Origin: an uncultured Lachnospiraceae bacterium
Lineage (GTDB): Bacteria; Bacillota; Clostridia; Lachnospirales; Lachnospiraceae
Direction: 5' to 3'
Assembly: GCA_910588875.1 (NCBI GenBank)
Contig: CAJURT010000001.1
Coordinates: 62,001 to 126,000 of the forward strand
DNA length: 64,000 bases
Made by a program: the position numbers and the translations under genes. Below the pieces are notes generated by a model. That model was not told where the DNA came from, made no database searches, and worked only from the letters and a program-made list of their open reading frames with translations. Positions 25,576 through 33,347 of this stretch are shown piece after piece (within the stretch, counting starts at the first letter, position 1; each line of letters starts with the position of its first letter).

Positions 25576-26694
25576 TTACCGTATTACGATGTCATAGGTC
25601 ATTTTACCAAGCAGTTCTTTGTGGAACTGGCTTTTATCCAGGCTTGCCCCGTAGATCAGATGATTTTTTTCTTCTTCGGAAAGGGGGATTTGCTCCAGCA
25701 TACGGTTTAGCTTTTCAGAATAGCTTTTTGAATGCAGGTAGCGTTTTTGCAAGATGCGCTGTATATGCGGTTTATGGTATTGATATACATCATCCAAATG
25801 AAAAAGTTCAAGGTTTTGCCGGATTTTTTCTGCTTTTTTGGCAGGGGCAAAGGGTGAGATTTTCCAATGTACGGTAAAAGTGTCTTTGTACCCCAGAAGG
25901 GCGGCGGCTTCATGGGCAGTGATTTCCAAAACGCAGTCGTCGTCAAAGCCCTCCTCTTGCGGGGACAGGAGTTTTTTGTTGTATTGGCGCTTAAACAGCT
26001 GGTTGCAAGGCTTACATACCGGAATCAGGTTCCACAGGGATAAAGAAAAAAGCTGATAAAAACTCTGGGGATAAAAATGGTCCAGATCCCCCAGGTAGGG
26101 TTCTTTGCCGGCCAGGGAAACCGTATGGATATATTGGCGGTTGCAGTACGGGCATACGGGCACATCCATTTTCCGGAACAGTTCGTGGCGGGTTTCCTGG
26201 GACATCATGGAATAATCAAAGAATTCCCGGATCAGCAGGTTTGCCTCTTCCAGGCACTGGTGGGCAGCCTTTTTCAGCCGGTTGAAGTTGGCCCAGGACC
26301 GGATAAGTTCATCCGGGGAGGAAGAAAGCCCGTCAATCAGGGATTCCAGATAAAATCCTTTATACTGGCCAAGGTAATCCTGGCGTAATTTTGGATAATC
26401 CCAGTAGAAACGGGATTTTTCTGCCTGCTCTTTCAGGAGGGGATAATAGGTCACAAAATCACAAAGCTTACCATATTCTTCGATCCAGGCATATGTTTTT
26501 TCCAGGAGAGGGCGTTTTTTGAGAAGAATGTCCTCAAAAGCCTGGGGGGAGAGTGAGGACAGGGATTCTTTTAAGCCCCGGAGTTCCCGGCGGATGGAAC
26601 CGGGCATTGGGGATGGTTTTTTTCGGGAAGCGCGTATCTGGCCGACGTACCAGCGTTGCAATTCTTTGTCGTTTTGGTAATTCACATGGATCAT
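25576..26694 (-). CDS. HNH endonuclease, PtuB-like partner of the upstream ATPase
   Basis: Predicted nuclease of 372 residues. The His-Cys box spans about 181-232: VCPYCNRQY (Cys181, Cys184), GDLDHFYPQSFY (His206 as catalytic base candidate), NLIPVCKPCNQL (Cys227, Cys230, Asn231). Two CxxC pairs would bind structural zinc. The N-terminal 170 and C-terminal 140 residues are helical and not recognised. The chosen ATG at 26694 has AGAGGAGG 5 nt upstream and overlaps the ATPase stop as ATGA, showing tight coupling. ATPase plus HNH is the composition of Septu (PtuA/PtuB) defence; at 372 residues this is longer than the PtuB proteins I recall. Confidence 0.82.
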   Translation of the reverse strand: MIHVNYQNDKELQRWYVGQIRASRKKPSPMPGSIRRELRGLKESLSSLSPQAFEDILLKKRPLLEKTYAWIEEYGKLCDFVTYYPLLKEQAEKSRFYWDYPKLRQDYLGQYKGFYLESLIDGLSSSPDELIRSWANFNRLKKAAHQCLEEANLLIREFFDYSMMSQETRHELFRKMDVPVCPYCNRQYIHTVSLAGKEPYLGDLDHFYPQSFYQLFSLSLWNLIPVCKPCNQLFKRQYNKKLLSPQEEGFDDDCVLEITAHEAAALLGYKDTFTVHWKISPFAPAKKAEKIRQNLELFHLDDVYQYHKPHIQRILQKRYLHSKSYSEKLNRMLEQIPLSEEEKNHLIYGASLDKSQFHKELLGKMTYDIVIR

Positions 26695-28643
26695 GGTTCC
26701 TCCTCTAAGGCTTTCAGCCGTTTCAGTTCTTCCTCCAGATATTGAATCCGTTTTTTCCGTGAGGTTTGGGCATCCCACAACTCTCTGAGTTGGCGCAAGG
26801 ATTTTAGGAGCACCTTTTTTAGGTAAGGCTCATCAATGACGGCAATTTTTTCTTCCAGAAGGGCGAGGCGGTGAGGAAGGCTGCTATGGAGAGAGAGGGA
26901 AGGGGAGGCCTGGAGGGTTTCCTTTAGCCGGGAAAGTTCCTGAAGGAGCCGGTTGGTGTAATCCTCTGCAAAAGCGCCGAAGGGTGACTGCAGGAACATG
27001 CTGTCTAACAGGATATCGTTTAGGTTGCTCATGAAGCCATGGTTCGCGGGTGTGACCTTGAGGGTGCCGCCGGAGGCGTCCAGGCAGAGGATATCCTTTT
27101 TGGGGACATCTGACAGAAGGAGGGGGGAGTGGGTTGCAATCAGGATCTGGAACCGGTAGGCGCAGAACCGGTCACTTTTCAGCAGGTCCGTCAGCCGTTT
27201 CAGGAAAAGCCTTGACCATTCCGGGTGCAGCCTGCTGTCCGGTTCATCCAAAAGGAGGAGAATGCTGTCTGCCTGCTGGTTCACTTCCCGGATGCCGGAG
27301 AGGATCGCGGCGTACAGGTCGATGAGGGCAAGTTCCCCGCTGCTTAAGTTTTGTATGTGGAAGGCAAGGAATGCCTCATGGTTCAGTTCGTGCTCTTTTG
27401 CGCCATGGTTTTGGTCATAGCATACCATCAGGGGTTCCAGGAAGTTTTCCCCGCAGGAGGAAAGACGGATTTCAGCCTGGTCACCGGCCGGGAAAAATTG
27501 TTCCGGGATCTGCTCCAGGGCAGCACAGAACTGCTTGGCCAGATAGAGGTCGTAGGAATCCATGACAGTATTTTTGTAGGAGTCCGGCGGGGCAGGGGTT
27601 TTGGTCAGGGATTCGATAAAGCCCAGCAGAAAATCACGCCTTTTGGCATAGCGGACAGCTTCCCCGGCATCTGCCTGGTCCACAAATACACGTTCATTCT
27701 GTATGGGATGTTCTTTCAGGGAAAAGACCAGCAATTCCTCCAGATAGCGGATAACCATGCTGTGGCAGCAGCTTAATTCTGACTGGCGGCCAAACTGTTT
27801 TTCCAGGGCCAAGACAGGCAAGGACAGAAAGGACTGTCCGCTTCCATAGATGGCTTCTGCCAGGGAGTTATCCTGATGGAAAAGGGTGAGGTCATTGATA
27901 TCATTGCGCCTCAGCTTAAGGGTGGCCGTCAGGGCAGCAGGGTCGTTATCAAAGAAGGGGTAAAACTCCTTGTCCTTCTGTGCGGCTAAATATAAGAAAT
28001 GCTCCACCGCATAATAACCGACTTGGGAAATGTCATAGCGGGGGAAGAAGCATACGTTGTAAGGATCGGATTTTTGGCGTTTTGGCCGGGCATACCAGGG
28101 GACAGAGGGTTCCTGGCTATAGAAAAGGCAGTTTAGCTGATTGACATGTTTTTGGTTGGTTTCCGGGTTCCGGGATTCCTGCAGCACATCAATATCAAGG
28201 AACTGGTGGTTTGTAAAATCATACCGGAAGCTGACAGAATAGTGATTCTGCAGACAAAAGCCGGTTTTTACGACAACAGAAGGGTTATAGCCTTCCAGGG
28301 CGAATAGGTCACCTTCCAGATGGTACAGGGAAAACCAGTCATAGGCCTGTTCCTGCGTGGGGGAGGAGGCATCTTTATATTGCAGGAATTCATTTCTCAG
28401 ATCATGGGGGGACAGGCCGAGAAGGCTTAGGATGGTGGATTTTCCGCAGCCGTTTTTGCCCACTAAAAGCTTAAGGCCCGTGATGTTTTCACCGTAGGCA
28501 AAGACCTGCGGATGAGGGCTTTTTCTGATATCCAGGGTTTTGTTTTCCCGGTCAAAATGTACCAGGTAGTCGTCTGAAAAGGAAAATTCATGGTATGCCA
28601 ATGGCCGGCCTACATGGCCGATATATAAATATAATAATTTCAT
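26691..28643 (-). CDS. AAA/ABC-type ATPase, PtuA-like
   Basis: Soluble RecF/SMC-like ATPase of 650 residues. Walker A LLVGKNGCGKSTILSLL (about 60-70), long insert of about 360 residues, ABC signature LSSGELALIDLYAAIL (near 436), Walker B ILLLLDEPDSRLHPEW (near 463), and H-loop LIATHSPLLLSDVPK (near 503). The C-terminus ends in a coiled coil with Arg/Lys/Glu repeats. ATG at 28643 follows AAGGA at about 10 nt; an ATG 36 nt upstream lacks a ribosome binding site. It is coupled to the HNH gene. The set resembles Septu PtuA but could be an undescribed ATPase-nuclease family. The GntR gene ends 46 nt upstream. Confidence 0.85.
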   Translation of the reverse strand: MKLLYLYIGHVGRPLAYHEFSFSDDYLVHFDRENKTLDIRKSPHPQVFAYGENITGLKLLVGKNGCGKSTILSLLGLSPHDLRNEFLQYKDASSPTQEQAYDWFSLYHLEGDLFALEGYNPSVVVKTGFCLQNHYSVSFRYDFTNHQFLDIDVLQESRNPETNQKHVNQLNCLFYSQEPSVPWYARPKRQKSDPYNVCFFPRYDISQVGYYAVEHFLYLAAQKDKEFYPFFDNDPAALTATLKLRRNDINDLTLFHQDNSLAEAIYGSGQSFLSLPVLALEKQFGRQSELSCCHSMVIRYLEELLVFSLKEHPIQNERVFVDQADAGEAVRYAKRRDFLLGFIESLTKTPAPPDSYKNTVMDSYDLYLAKQFCAALEQIPEQFFPAGDQAEIRLSSCGENFLEPLMVCYDQNHGAKEHELNHEAFLAFHIQNLSSGELALIDLYAAILSGIREVNQQADSILLLLDEPDSRLHPEWSRLFLKRLTDLLKSDRFCAYRFQILIATHSPLLLSDVPKKDILCLDASGGTLKVTPANHGFMSNLNDILLDSMFLQSPFGAFAEDYTNRLLQELSRLKETLQASPSLSLHSSLPHRLALLEEKIAVIDEPYLKKVLLKSLRQLRELWDAQTSRKKRIQYLEEELKRLKALEEEP

Positions 28644-28689
28644 GGGCAACGGATCCTTCCTGCGGCGGGGCAGATGCATGTGGAGGTTG

Positions 28690-29394
28690 TCAGGGGTTTG
28701 CGGCGTCGGTGATAAAGTACTGCTGATACTCGTCAGAAAACAGGTCGCTGCCCATACGGCGCACGCCTCCGTAGAGATGGCGTTTTAACAGCGGCTCAAT
28801 GGCAGGGAGGTTTTTGGATTCTATGACCTCAATTAATTCCTGGTGTTCCTGCATGACATCCGGCACATTGTGCCCTTTCATGATGTCTAAGCGGATAAAG
28901 CGGGAATAGTCCGCCTGGGGGCGGGTCAGGTTTTCCCATAGATAAAGCTTATCCGTTGCCTGGAACCAGATTTTATGCATGGACAAGTCCATATGGAGGA
29001 ATTCATTGATGTCAAAATGTTCCGGATCGAGGGAGAGTTTGAGTGCAATTTTTTGCAGCAGTTCCTGGGAATAGCGGATACGTGCGATATCCGTGGGGGC
29101 AGAGATAGCGATAAAATCACGGAGGACCATACACTCCACAGCCAGGCGTTGGAAGATCCATTGGGTGGCAAGTTTCAGGTTGATGGAGGTGACGATTGTG
29201 CCCTTACAGGGGACAATCTGCACGAAGCCGTTTTGCTGCAGGCGCTGGAGCACACTCCGGATCGGGGTGCGTGAGATGTGGAAACGCCGACAGAGGGTAT
29301 TCTCGCTGAGGGTTTCACCAGGCAGGATTTTAAGTTGGGCAATTTCGTTTTCCAGTATACGATAGATTTCATCACAGGAAAGGTTCGCTTCCAT
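28690..29394 (-). CDS. GntR/FCD-family transcriptional regulator
   Basis: DNA-binding regulator of 234 residues. The winged helix at about 10-70 includes ILPGETLSENTLCRRFHISR and TPIRSVLQRLQQNGFVQIVP, classic GntR. The C-terminal FCD-type helical domain contains a candidate metal or ligand site (DLSMHKIWF, HQELIEVIE, LLKRHLYGG). ATG at 29394 has GGAGGT 6 nt upstream. It is divergent from the TRAP transporter operon, its likely target, and shares the intergenic region with two GTATAC-centred dyads. It is co-directional with the ATPase-HNH pair, so those genes may be read through from its promoter. Confidence 0.9.
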   Translation of the reverse strand: MEANLSCDEIYRILENEIAQLKILPGETLSENTLCRRFHISRTPIRSVLQRLQQNGFVQIVPCKGTIVTSINLKLATQWIFQRLAVECMVLRDFIAISAPTDIARIRYSQELLQKIALKLSLDPEHFDINEFLHMDLSMHKIWFQATDKLYLWENLTRPQADYSRFIRLDIMKGHNVPDVMQEHQELIEVIESKNLPAIEPLLKRHLYGGVRRMGSDLFSDEYQQYFITDAANP

Positions 29395-29429
29395 GTACAC
29401 ACCTCCGTTCCGCAGTTGGTAATTCCTTT

Positions 29430-29458
29430 ATTATAGGTGAAAAAAAAGGAACTGTCAA
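29430..29458 (-). promoter_or_regulatory. sigma-A promoter of the GntR gene
   Basis: Minus strand TTGACA (29458..29453), 17-bp spacer, TATAAT (29435..29430): a full consensus promoter 35 bp before the ATG. No separate promoter was seen before the ATPase gene, so this may also serve the defence pair. Confidence 0.85.
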
Positions 29459-29495
29459 ATAGAAGGGCAGAAAAAAACAAGATCAGGGCTCCGGA

Positions 29496-29507
29496 CTTGT
29501 ATACAGG
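29496..29507. promoter_or_regulatory. GntR-type operator candidate 1
   Basis: CTTGTATACAGG, a near-palindrome centred on GTATAC, about 38 bp upstream of the GntR gene's -35 box. Shares TTGTATACA with the second site 239 bp away. Confidence 0.5.
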
Positions 29508-29695
29508 GGCGACGAAAAGACATGGTGAAATATGGTTAAAAATACCAAAAATTGGAAGAACACGGAGACTGCCCGGAAATATCACTGGTGAAAACAGACA
29601 ATTTTATGCAAATATATTTATCAGTAATACACAAAATATTGGCCGTTTTGATACAAAACAATACGGAACCATATGTAGTGCGGAATGAAAAAAGG
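29508..29695. other. gene-free intergenic stretch between GntR gene and TRAP operon
   Basis: The region 29395-29830 carries no gene. Beyond the two promoters and two operator candidates listed separately, this middle part is AT-rich and shows no clear hairpin, RNA or coding signal to me. Confidence 0.5.
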
Positions 29696-29724
29696 TTGCT
29701 TTTATGACGATAATATGGTAATAT
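29696..29724 (+). promoter_or_regulatory. sigma-A promoter of the TRAP transporter operon
   Basis: TTGCTT at 29696-29701, 17-bp spacer, TAATAT at 29719-29724. Expected start near 29731, just before the palindrome at 29735-29744. Confidence 0.75.
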
Positions 29725-29734
29725 CAGAGCATAG

Positions 29735-29744
29735 TTGTATACAA
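29735..29744. promoter_or_regulatory. GntR-type operator candidate 2
   Basis: TTGTATACAA, a perfect 10-bp palindrome located at about +5 to +14 of the predicted TRAP transcript. Such a position fits repression by the divergent GntR/FCD regulator, released by the transported ligand. GTATAC-type dyads are common for FCD regulators. Confidence 0.65.
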
Positions 29745-29830
29745 GTTGGCGCCGGGGCCCGGCGCCAGGGCCGGAGAACCGGTTCCTGACAGGGAAAGCA
29801 CGTAATCATATTTTCAAGGAGGAAGGATTT

Positions 29831-30958
29831 ATGAAAAAGAGTATCGCAATGTTATTGGCACTGACACTGGCTGCATCCGGCCTGGTGGCTTGCGGCGGCG
29901 GAAGCCAGCCGGCAGCAACCCAGGCTCCTGCGGCAGATACGGCAGCGGCAGCAGCGGAAGGGACTGAGGCAGCAAAAGAGGCAGAGACCGAAGCGGCAGC
30001 AGCCGGTGAGGACGCCTTTGCGGAGTTGGGTGATTTCACCATGATGGTAGGCCATGCACAGCCGGAGGGCAATCCCCGTTATGTTTCTATGGAAAAGTTT
30101 GCAGAAGATGTGGCGGCAAAGACCAACGGCCATGTGACCGTAGAGGTATTCGGCAACGGCCAGCTGGGCACGGAAAAAGAGATGCTGGAGCAGGTTGTGG
30201 CCGGCACCGTCCAGGGGATGAGAGGCGGCCAGTTTGACTTCAGCCCGCGCCTTCTGATGTTTACCCTGCCTTTCCTGGCACAGAACCGTACCCAGGTTAC
30301 TGCTTTGCTGCAGAGCGACCTGGCAAAGAAGGTCTGCGCTGAGGCTGAGGCTGAGACCGGAACCGTGATTATCAACCTGTGCGATGCCGGCGGCTGGAGG
30401 CAGTTCTCCAACAGCAAGCATGCGATCACCAAGCCAGAAGACCTGGTTGGCTTAAAGATGCGTACCAATGGCATGAATACCATTGACAAGACATTCGTGG
30501 CACTGGGAGCCACCACCACCACCATTCCTTATTCGGATCTGTATATGGGTTTGAAGACCGGGGTTGCCGACGGCCAGGAAAATCCCTGGGTGAATGTGGA
30601 AGGCATGAAATTCTATGAAGTGCAGAAGTACTTTACGGAAGTTAACTACCAGTTCCATCCGGATCCCTTTTATGTAAATGCCGCCTGGTGGAATGAACTG
30701 CCCCAGGAGTACCGTGACATCATTTCTGAGTGCGCTACCGAGATGGGTGCTTATAATGACCAGCTGATCGACGAGAACCAGGAAGCTGCCAAGCAGGTGG
30801 TTATCGACGCCGGCTGTGAGGTATATGAGCCCTCTGAGGAGGAACTGAAGGCTTTCCAGGATGCAGTGCAGGTTGTCTATGACCAGTGCGTGGAGGAAGG
30901 CATCATGACAGCCGAGGAACTGCAGGAAATGCTGGATATCGTGGCAAACGCGAAGTAA
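29831..30958 (+). CDS. dctP: TRAP transporter substrate-binding lipoprotein (DctP family)
   Basis: Extracellular solute receptor of 375 residues. The signal peptide ends in a lipobox LVACG (Cys about 20), followed by an Ala/Glu-rich linker to about residue 65. DctP features: VGHAQPEGNPRYVSMEKFAE, GQLGTEKEMLEQVVAGTVQG, FSNSKHAITKPEDLVGLKMR with an Arg that binds the substrate carboxylate in this family, and TGVADGQENPWVNVEGMKFY. Substrates of such systems are usually organic or sugar acids. The ATG follows AAGGAGGAAGG. Confidence 0.93.
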   Translation: MKKSIAMLLALTLAASGLVACGGGSQPAATQAPAADTAAAAAEGTEAAKEAETEAAAAGEDAFAELGDFTMMVGHAQPEGNPRYVSMEKFAEDVAAKTNGHVTVEVFGNGQLGTEKEMLEQVVAGTVQGMRGGQFDFSPRLLMFTLPFLAQNRTQVTALLQSDLAKKVCAEAEAETGTVIINLCDAGGWRQFSNSKHAITKPEDLVGLKMRTNGMNTIDKTFVALGATTTTIPYSDLYMGLKTGVADGQENPWVNVEGMKFYEVQKYFTEVNYQFHPDPFYVNAAWWNELPQEYRDIISECATEMGAYNDQLIDENQEAAKQVVIDAGCEVYEPSEEELKAFQDAVQVVYDQCVEEGIMTAEELQEMLDIVANAK

Positions 30959-31035
30959 CCCAAATGCACGCAGGGACAGGGTTGTAATGCTTCCCGGTTT
31001 GTACAAATAAAGAGACAGGCAGAGTTAGTACTCGG

Positions 31036-31085
31036 AGGCTCCTGGAAATCATGGTACCGGAAGTACCGATGTGTTCCGGGAGCCT
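31036..31085 (+). other. intercistronic stem-loop between dctP and dctQ
   Basis: A 12-bp stem pairs 31036-31047 (AGGCTCCTGGAA) with 31074-31085 (TTCCGGGAGCCT, one G-T pair). The loop holds a second small hairpin, GGTAC/GTACC. There is no T-run, so it is likely an RNA-stability or partial-termination element that keeps dctP mRNA in excess over the permease genes. Confidence 0.6.
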
Positions 31086-31103
31086 TTCCGCTTTTCTGAA
31101 TGG

Positions 31104-31658
31104 TTGCAAATAAAAGAAAGAGAGGGGCTGATTATCATCGAAAAGCTGAAAAAAATCGGCGATAAGGTATTCCAGGTTTATTTTGGCATTGGTGTGGTGG
31201 CAATGGGGCTGCTGGCAGTGCTGGTGATTTTTTCCGTAATCGCACGGTACTTTTTTTCCTATAGCTGGAAGGAACTGTCGGAGTTTAATGTAACGCTGTT
31301 CGCATTCACCACCTTCTGGGGCATGGGCATTAATGTGCTGAAGAACGAACATGTAATCATCGATATCGTCTACGACCGGGTGCCGCCGGCGATTAAGAGA
31401 TGGCTCAGTGTAGTGAATTATCTGATTGTGCTGGGAGTAGATCTGGTATTCACAAAGCAGGGCTTTGCCTATGTGGGGGTGGCCGGCAAGCAGATCAGCC
31501 AGGGCATGGAGATCCCCATGAAGTACATGTACGGCATCATGCCGATGGCAGGCATTATCTGTGCCGTCTGCATTGTCATCAAAATCATTGAATTTATTAC
31601 CGCGGATCTTTCTTATTTTGCACCGAAGAACCAGGTGCTGACAAAAGAGACCCCCTGA
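31104..31658 (+). CDS. dctQ: TRAP transporter small permease (DctQ family)
   Basis: Small four-segment membrane subunit of about 175-184 residues. Segments are visible at VYFGIGVVAMGLLAVLVIFS, ELSEFNVTLFAFTTFWGMGI, YLIVLGVDLVFTK and YMYGIMPMAGIICAVCIVI. The start is uncertain: no ATG is in frame. A TTG at 31104 is given here, but a GAGAGGGG site at about 31119-31127 points to a non-ATG start (ATT or ATC) at 31131-31137. A GTG at 31071 lies inside the stem-loop and is unlikely. It sits between dctP and dctM, as usual. Confidence 0.85.
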   Translation: MQIKEREGLIIIEKLKKIGDKVFQVYFGIGVVAMGLLAVLVIFSVIARYFFSYSWKELSEFNVTLFAFTTFWGMGINVLKNEHVIIDIVYDRVPPAIKRWLSVVNYLIVLGVDLVFTKQGFAYVGVAGKQISQGMEIPMKYMYGIMPMAGIICAVCIVIKIIEFITADLSYFAPKNQVLTKETP

Positions 31659-31684
31659 GAAGAGAAAGGAGCTGAGTATCTGTT

Positions 31685-32974
31685 ATGGCAATGATTATTC
31701 TTTTAGTGCTGCTGATCTTCTTTGCGGTGCTGGGAGTGCCGTTGGCCTTTGCAATCGGCGCCTCCTGTGTTACCTATATTGTTACCAATGCCCCCAACTT
31801 TTTGTCCATGGTTCCCCAGCGGGTATGGAACGGCGCTTTCAGTGAACTGATGATCGCCATGCCGCTGTTTATGCTGGCCGGTGAACTGATGAATACCGGA
31901 GGCATCACCAAGCGGATTATTAACTTCTGCCTCCAGATTTTAAAGCCGTTTAACGGCGGCCTGGGAGAAGTGAACATCGTGGCTTCCATGATTTTTGGCG
32001 GTATTTCCGGTTCCTCGGTGGCAGACACCTCGGCGCTGGGCAGTATCCTGATCCCGGCGATGGAGGATCTGGGCTACCCGCCGGACGCCTCGGCGGGGAT
32101 TACGGTGGCATCCTCCACCATGGGGATGATTATTCCCCCCTCCACTCCCATGATTGTGTATTCCATGATATCCGGCGCTTCAGTGGGTGCGCTGTTTATG
32201 GCCGGTGCTGTGCCGGGCATCCTCATTGGGCTTACCCAGCTGGTTGTCGTGTTTGCTATCAGCCATAAAAAGGGCTGGCACCCGAAGAAAACCCCGTTTG
32301 TATTCAAAGAATTTTCTTCGGCAATTTTATCAGGTATCCCGGCGCTCCTGATGCCGGTATTTATCATCGTATGCGTATCCTTTGGTGTGTGCACCGCGTC
32401 GGAGAGTGCCGGTGTGGCAGTGCTGTATTCGATCCTGGTAGGGTTTTTTATCTATAAGGAACTGACCTGGAAGGCCATTGTGGAGGCTCTTAAAAAGACT
32501 CTGATCTCCTCCTCCTCTATCATGCTGATCATCGGTTTTACGACGATCTTTACCTGGGTGCTGACGATGCAGAAGGTGCCCCAGATTGTGGCGAATTTCT
32601 TTATCGCGCTCAACATGCCCAGCTGGGGGATTGCGCTGGTGTTCTGTGTCATGATCCTGATGATTGGCACCTTTATCGACGTGAGCCCGGCAATCCTTTT
32701 GCTGACCCCGATCATGCTGCCGGTGATGCAGAGTTACGGATTCTCAGCCCTGCAGTTTGGCGCTATGATGATTACCGGCCTGGCCATCGGGCTGGTCACC
32801 CCTCCGGTGGGCATGTGCCTGAATGCATGTAATAAAATAAACCGAATGCCGATTATTGCCATATTCCGGGGGGCGCTTCCCTATCTGATCTGCAATATTA
32901 TCGTATTGCTGGCAATCAGCCTGTTCGCGCCCCTGACCACCTGGCTTCCGCTGGCGTTGGGCTATAGTTTGTAG
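31685..32974 (+). CDS. dctM: TRAP transporter large permease (DctM family)
   Basis: Ion-coupled membrane transporter of 429 residues with about 12 segments. Family features: FFAVLGVPLAFAIGASC at the N-terminus, GGISGSSVADTSALGSILIP, SSTMGMIIPPSTPMIVY (Na+ or substrate loop), and ITGLAIGLVTPPVGMCLNAC near the end. With dctP and dctQ it makes a complete uptake system. A weak hairpin terminator follows. Confidence 0.94.
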   Translation: MAMIILLVLLIFFAVLGVPLAFAIGASCVTYIVTNAPNFLSMVPQRVWNGAFSELMIAMPLFMLAGELMNTGGITKRIINFCLQILKPFNGGLGEVNIVASMIFGGISGSSVADTSALGSILIPAMEDLGYPPDASAGITVASSTMGMIIPPSTPMIVYSMISGASVGALFMAGAVPGILIGLTQLVVVFAISHKKGWHPKKTPFVFKEFSSAILSGIPALLMPVFIIVCVSFGVCTASESAGVAVLYSILVGFFIYKELTWKAIVEALKKTLISSSSIMLIIGFTTIFTWVLTMQKVPQIVANFFIALNMPSWGIALVFCVMILMIGTFIDVSPAILLLTPIMLPVMQSYGFSALQFGAMMITGLAIGLVTPPVGMCLNACNKINRMPIIAIFRGALPYLICNIIVLLAISLFAPLTTWLPLALGYSL

Positions 32975-32991
32975 GAGGTTTCTGATTTGGG

Positions 32992-33013
32992 ACAGGGGGT
33001 GCCTCCTGTTTTC
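32992..33013 (+). terminator. weak intrinsic terminator after dctM
   Basis: ACAGGG and TCCTGT (32992-33009) form a short GC-rich hairpin, with TTTT right after it, 17 nt past the dctM stop. Short stem, one G-T pair. Confidence 0.4.
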
Positions 33014-33041
33014 TGAAAATAAAAGTTGCTATATTACCGGC

Positions 33042-33070
33042 TTGCATTTTTGGACCTGAAATGCTATAAT
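33042..33070 (+). promoter_or_regulatory. sigma-A promoter of the hemerythrin-REC gene
   Basis: TTGCAT at 33042-33047, 17-bp spacer, TATAAT at 33065-33070. Predicted start about 33077, leaving a leader of about 270 nt. Confidence 0.75.
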
Positions 33071-33076
33071 TTTCCA

Positions 33077-33347
33077 TAAGGAACCTAAAAAGCAGATATC
33101 TGGCAGACGGACGTCAGAAACGGTTTCTTTTTCTGTATATTTAGTAAAAGCAGGCTGTTTACCTGAAATAGACAGGGAAGCAGCTGCTTTTTGCAGGTAA
33201 CAGCCCAAAGACTATGGACATATTATAAAGAAATACTTTTTTTGAGAAAGATGTGCCATGGTAAATGTCAGGAAACAAAAATCAGAAAGGAGCAACTGCC
33301 CAGGAAGGACTTACTGCCCTTAAGTGTGGGCAGCAAAATGATGTCTT
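33077..33347 (+). ncRNA. long structured 5' leader before the hemerythrin-REC gene
   Basis: The gene-free stretch 32975-33347 holds a terminator, a promoter and this leader. A strong stem pairs 33153-33165 with 33194-33205 (GGCTGTT..ACCTG with CAGGTAACAGCC, one bulge), enclosing the palindrome AAGCAGCTGCTT (33178-33189). Near the start codon GGGCAG (about 33328-33333) can pair with either of two CTGCCC copies (about 33296-33301 and 33314-33319), giving two exclusive hairpins. The gene's ATG lacks a clear ribosome binding site. A control element is plausible; its type is unknown. Confidence 0.4.

Noticed and set aside
29735..29830. Longer start for the TRAP binding protein
   Set aside because: A TTG reading from 29735 would pass through the operator; the ATG at 29831 has AAGGAGG and begins a proper lipoprotein signal peptide.
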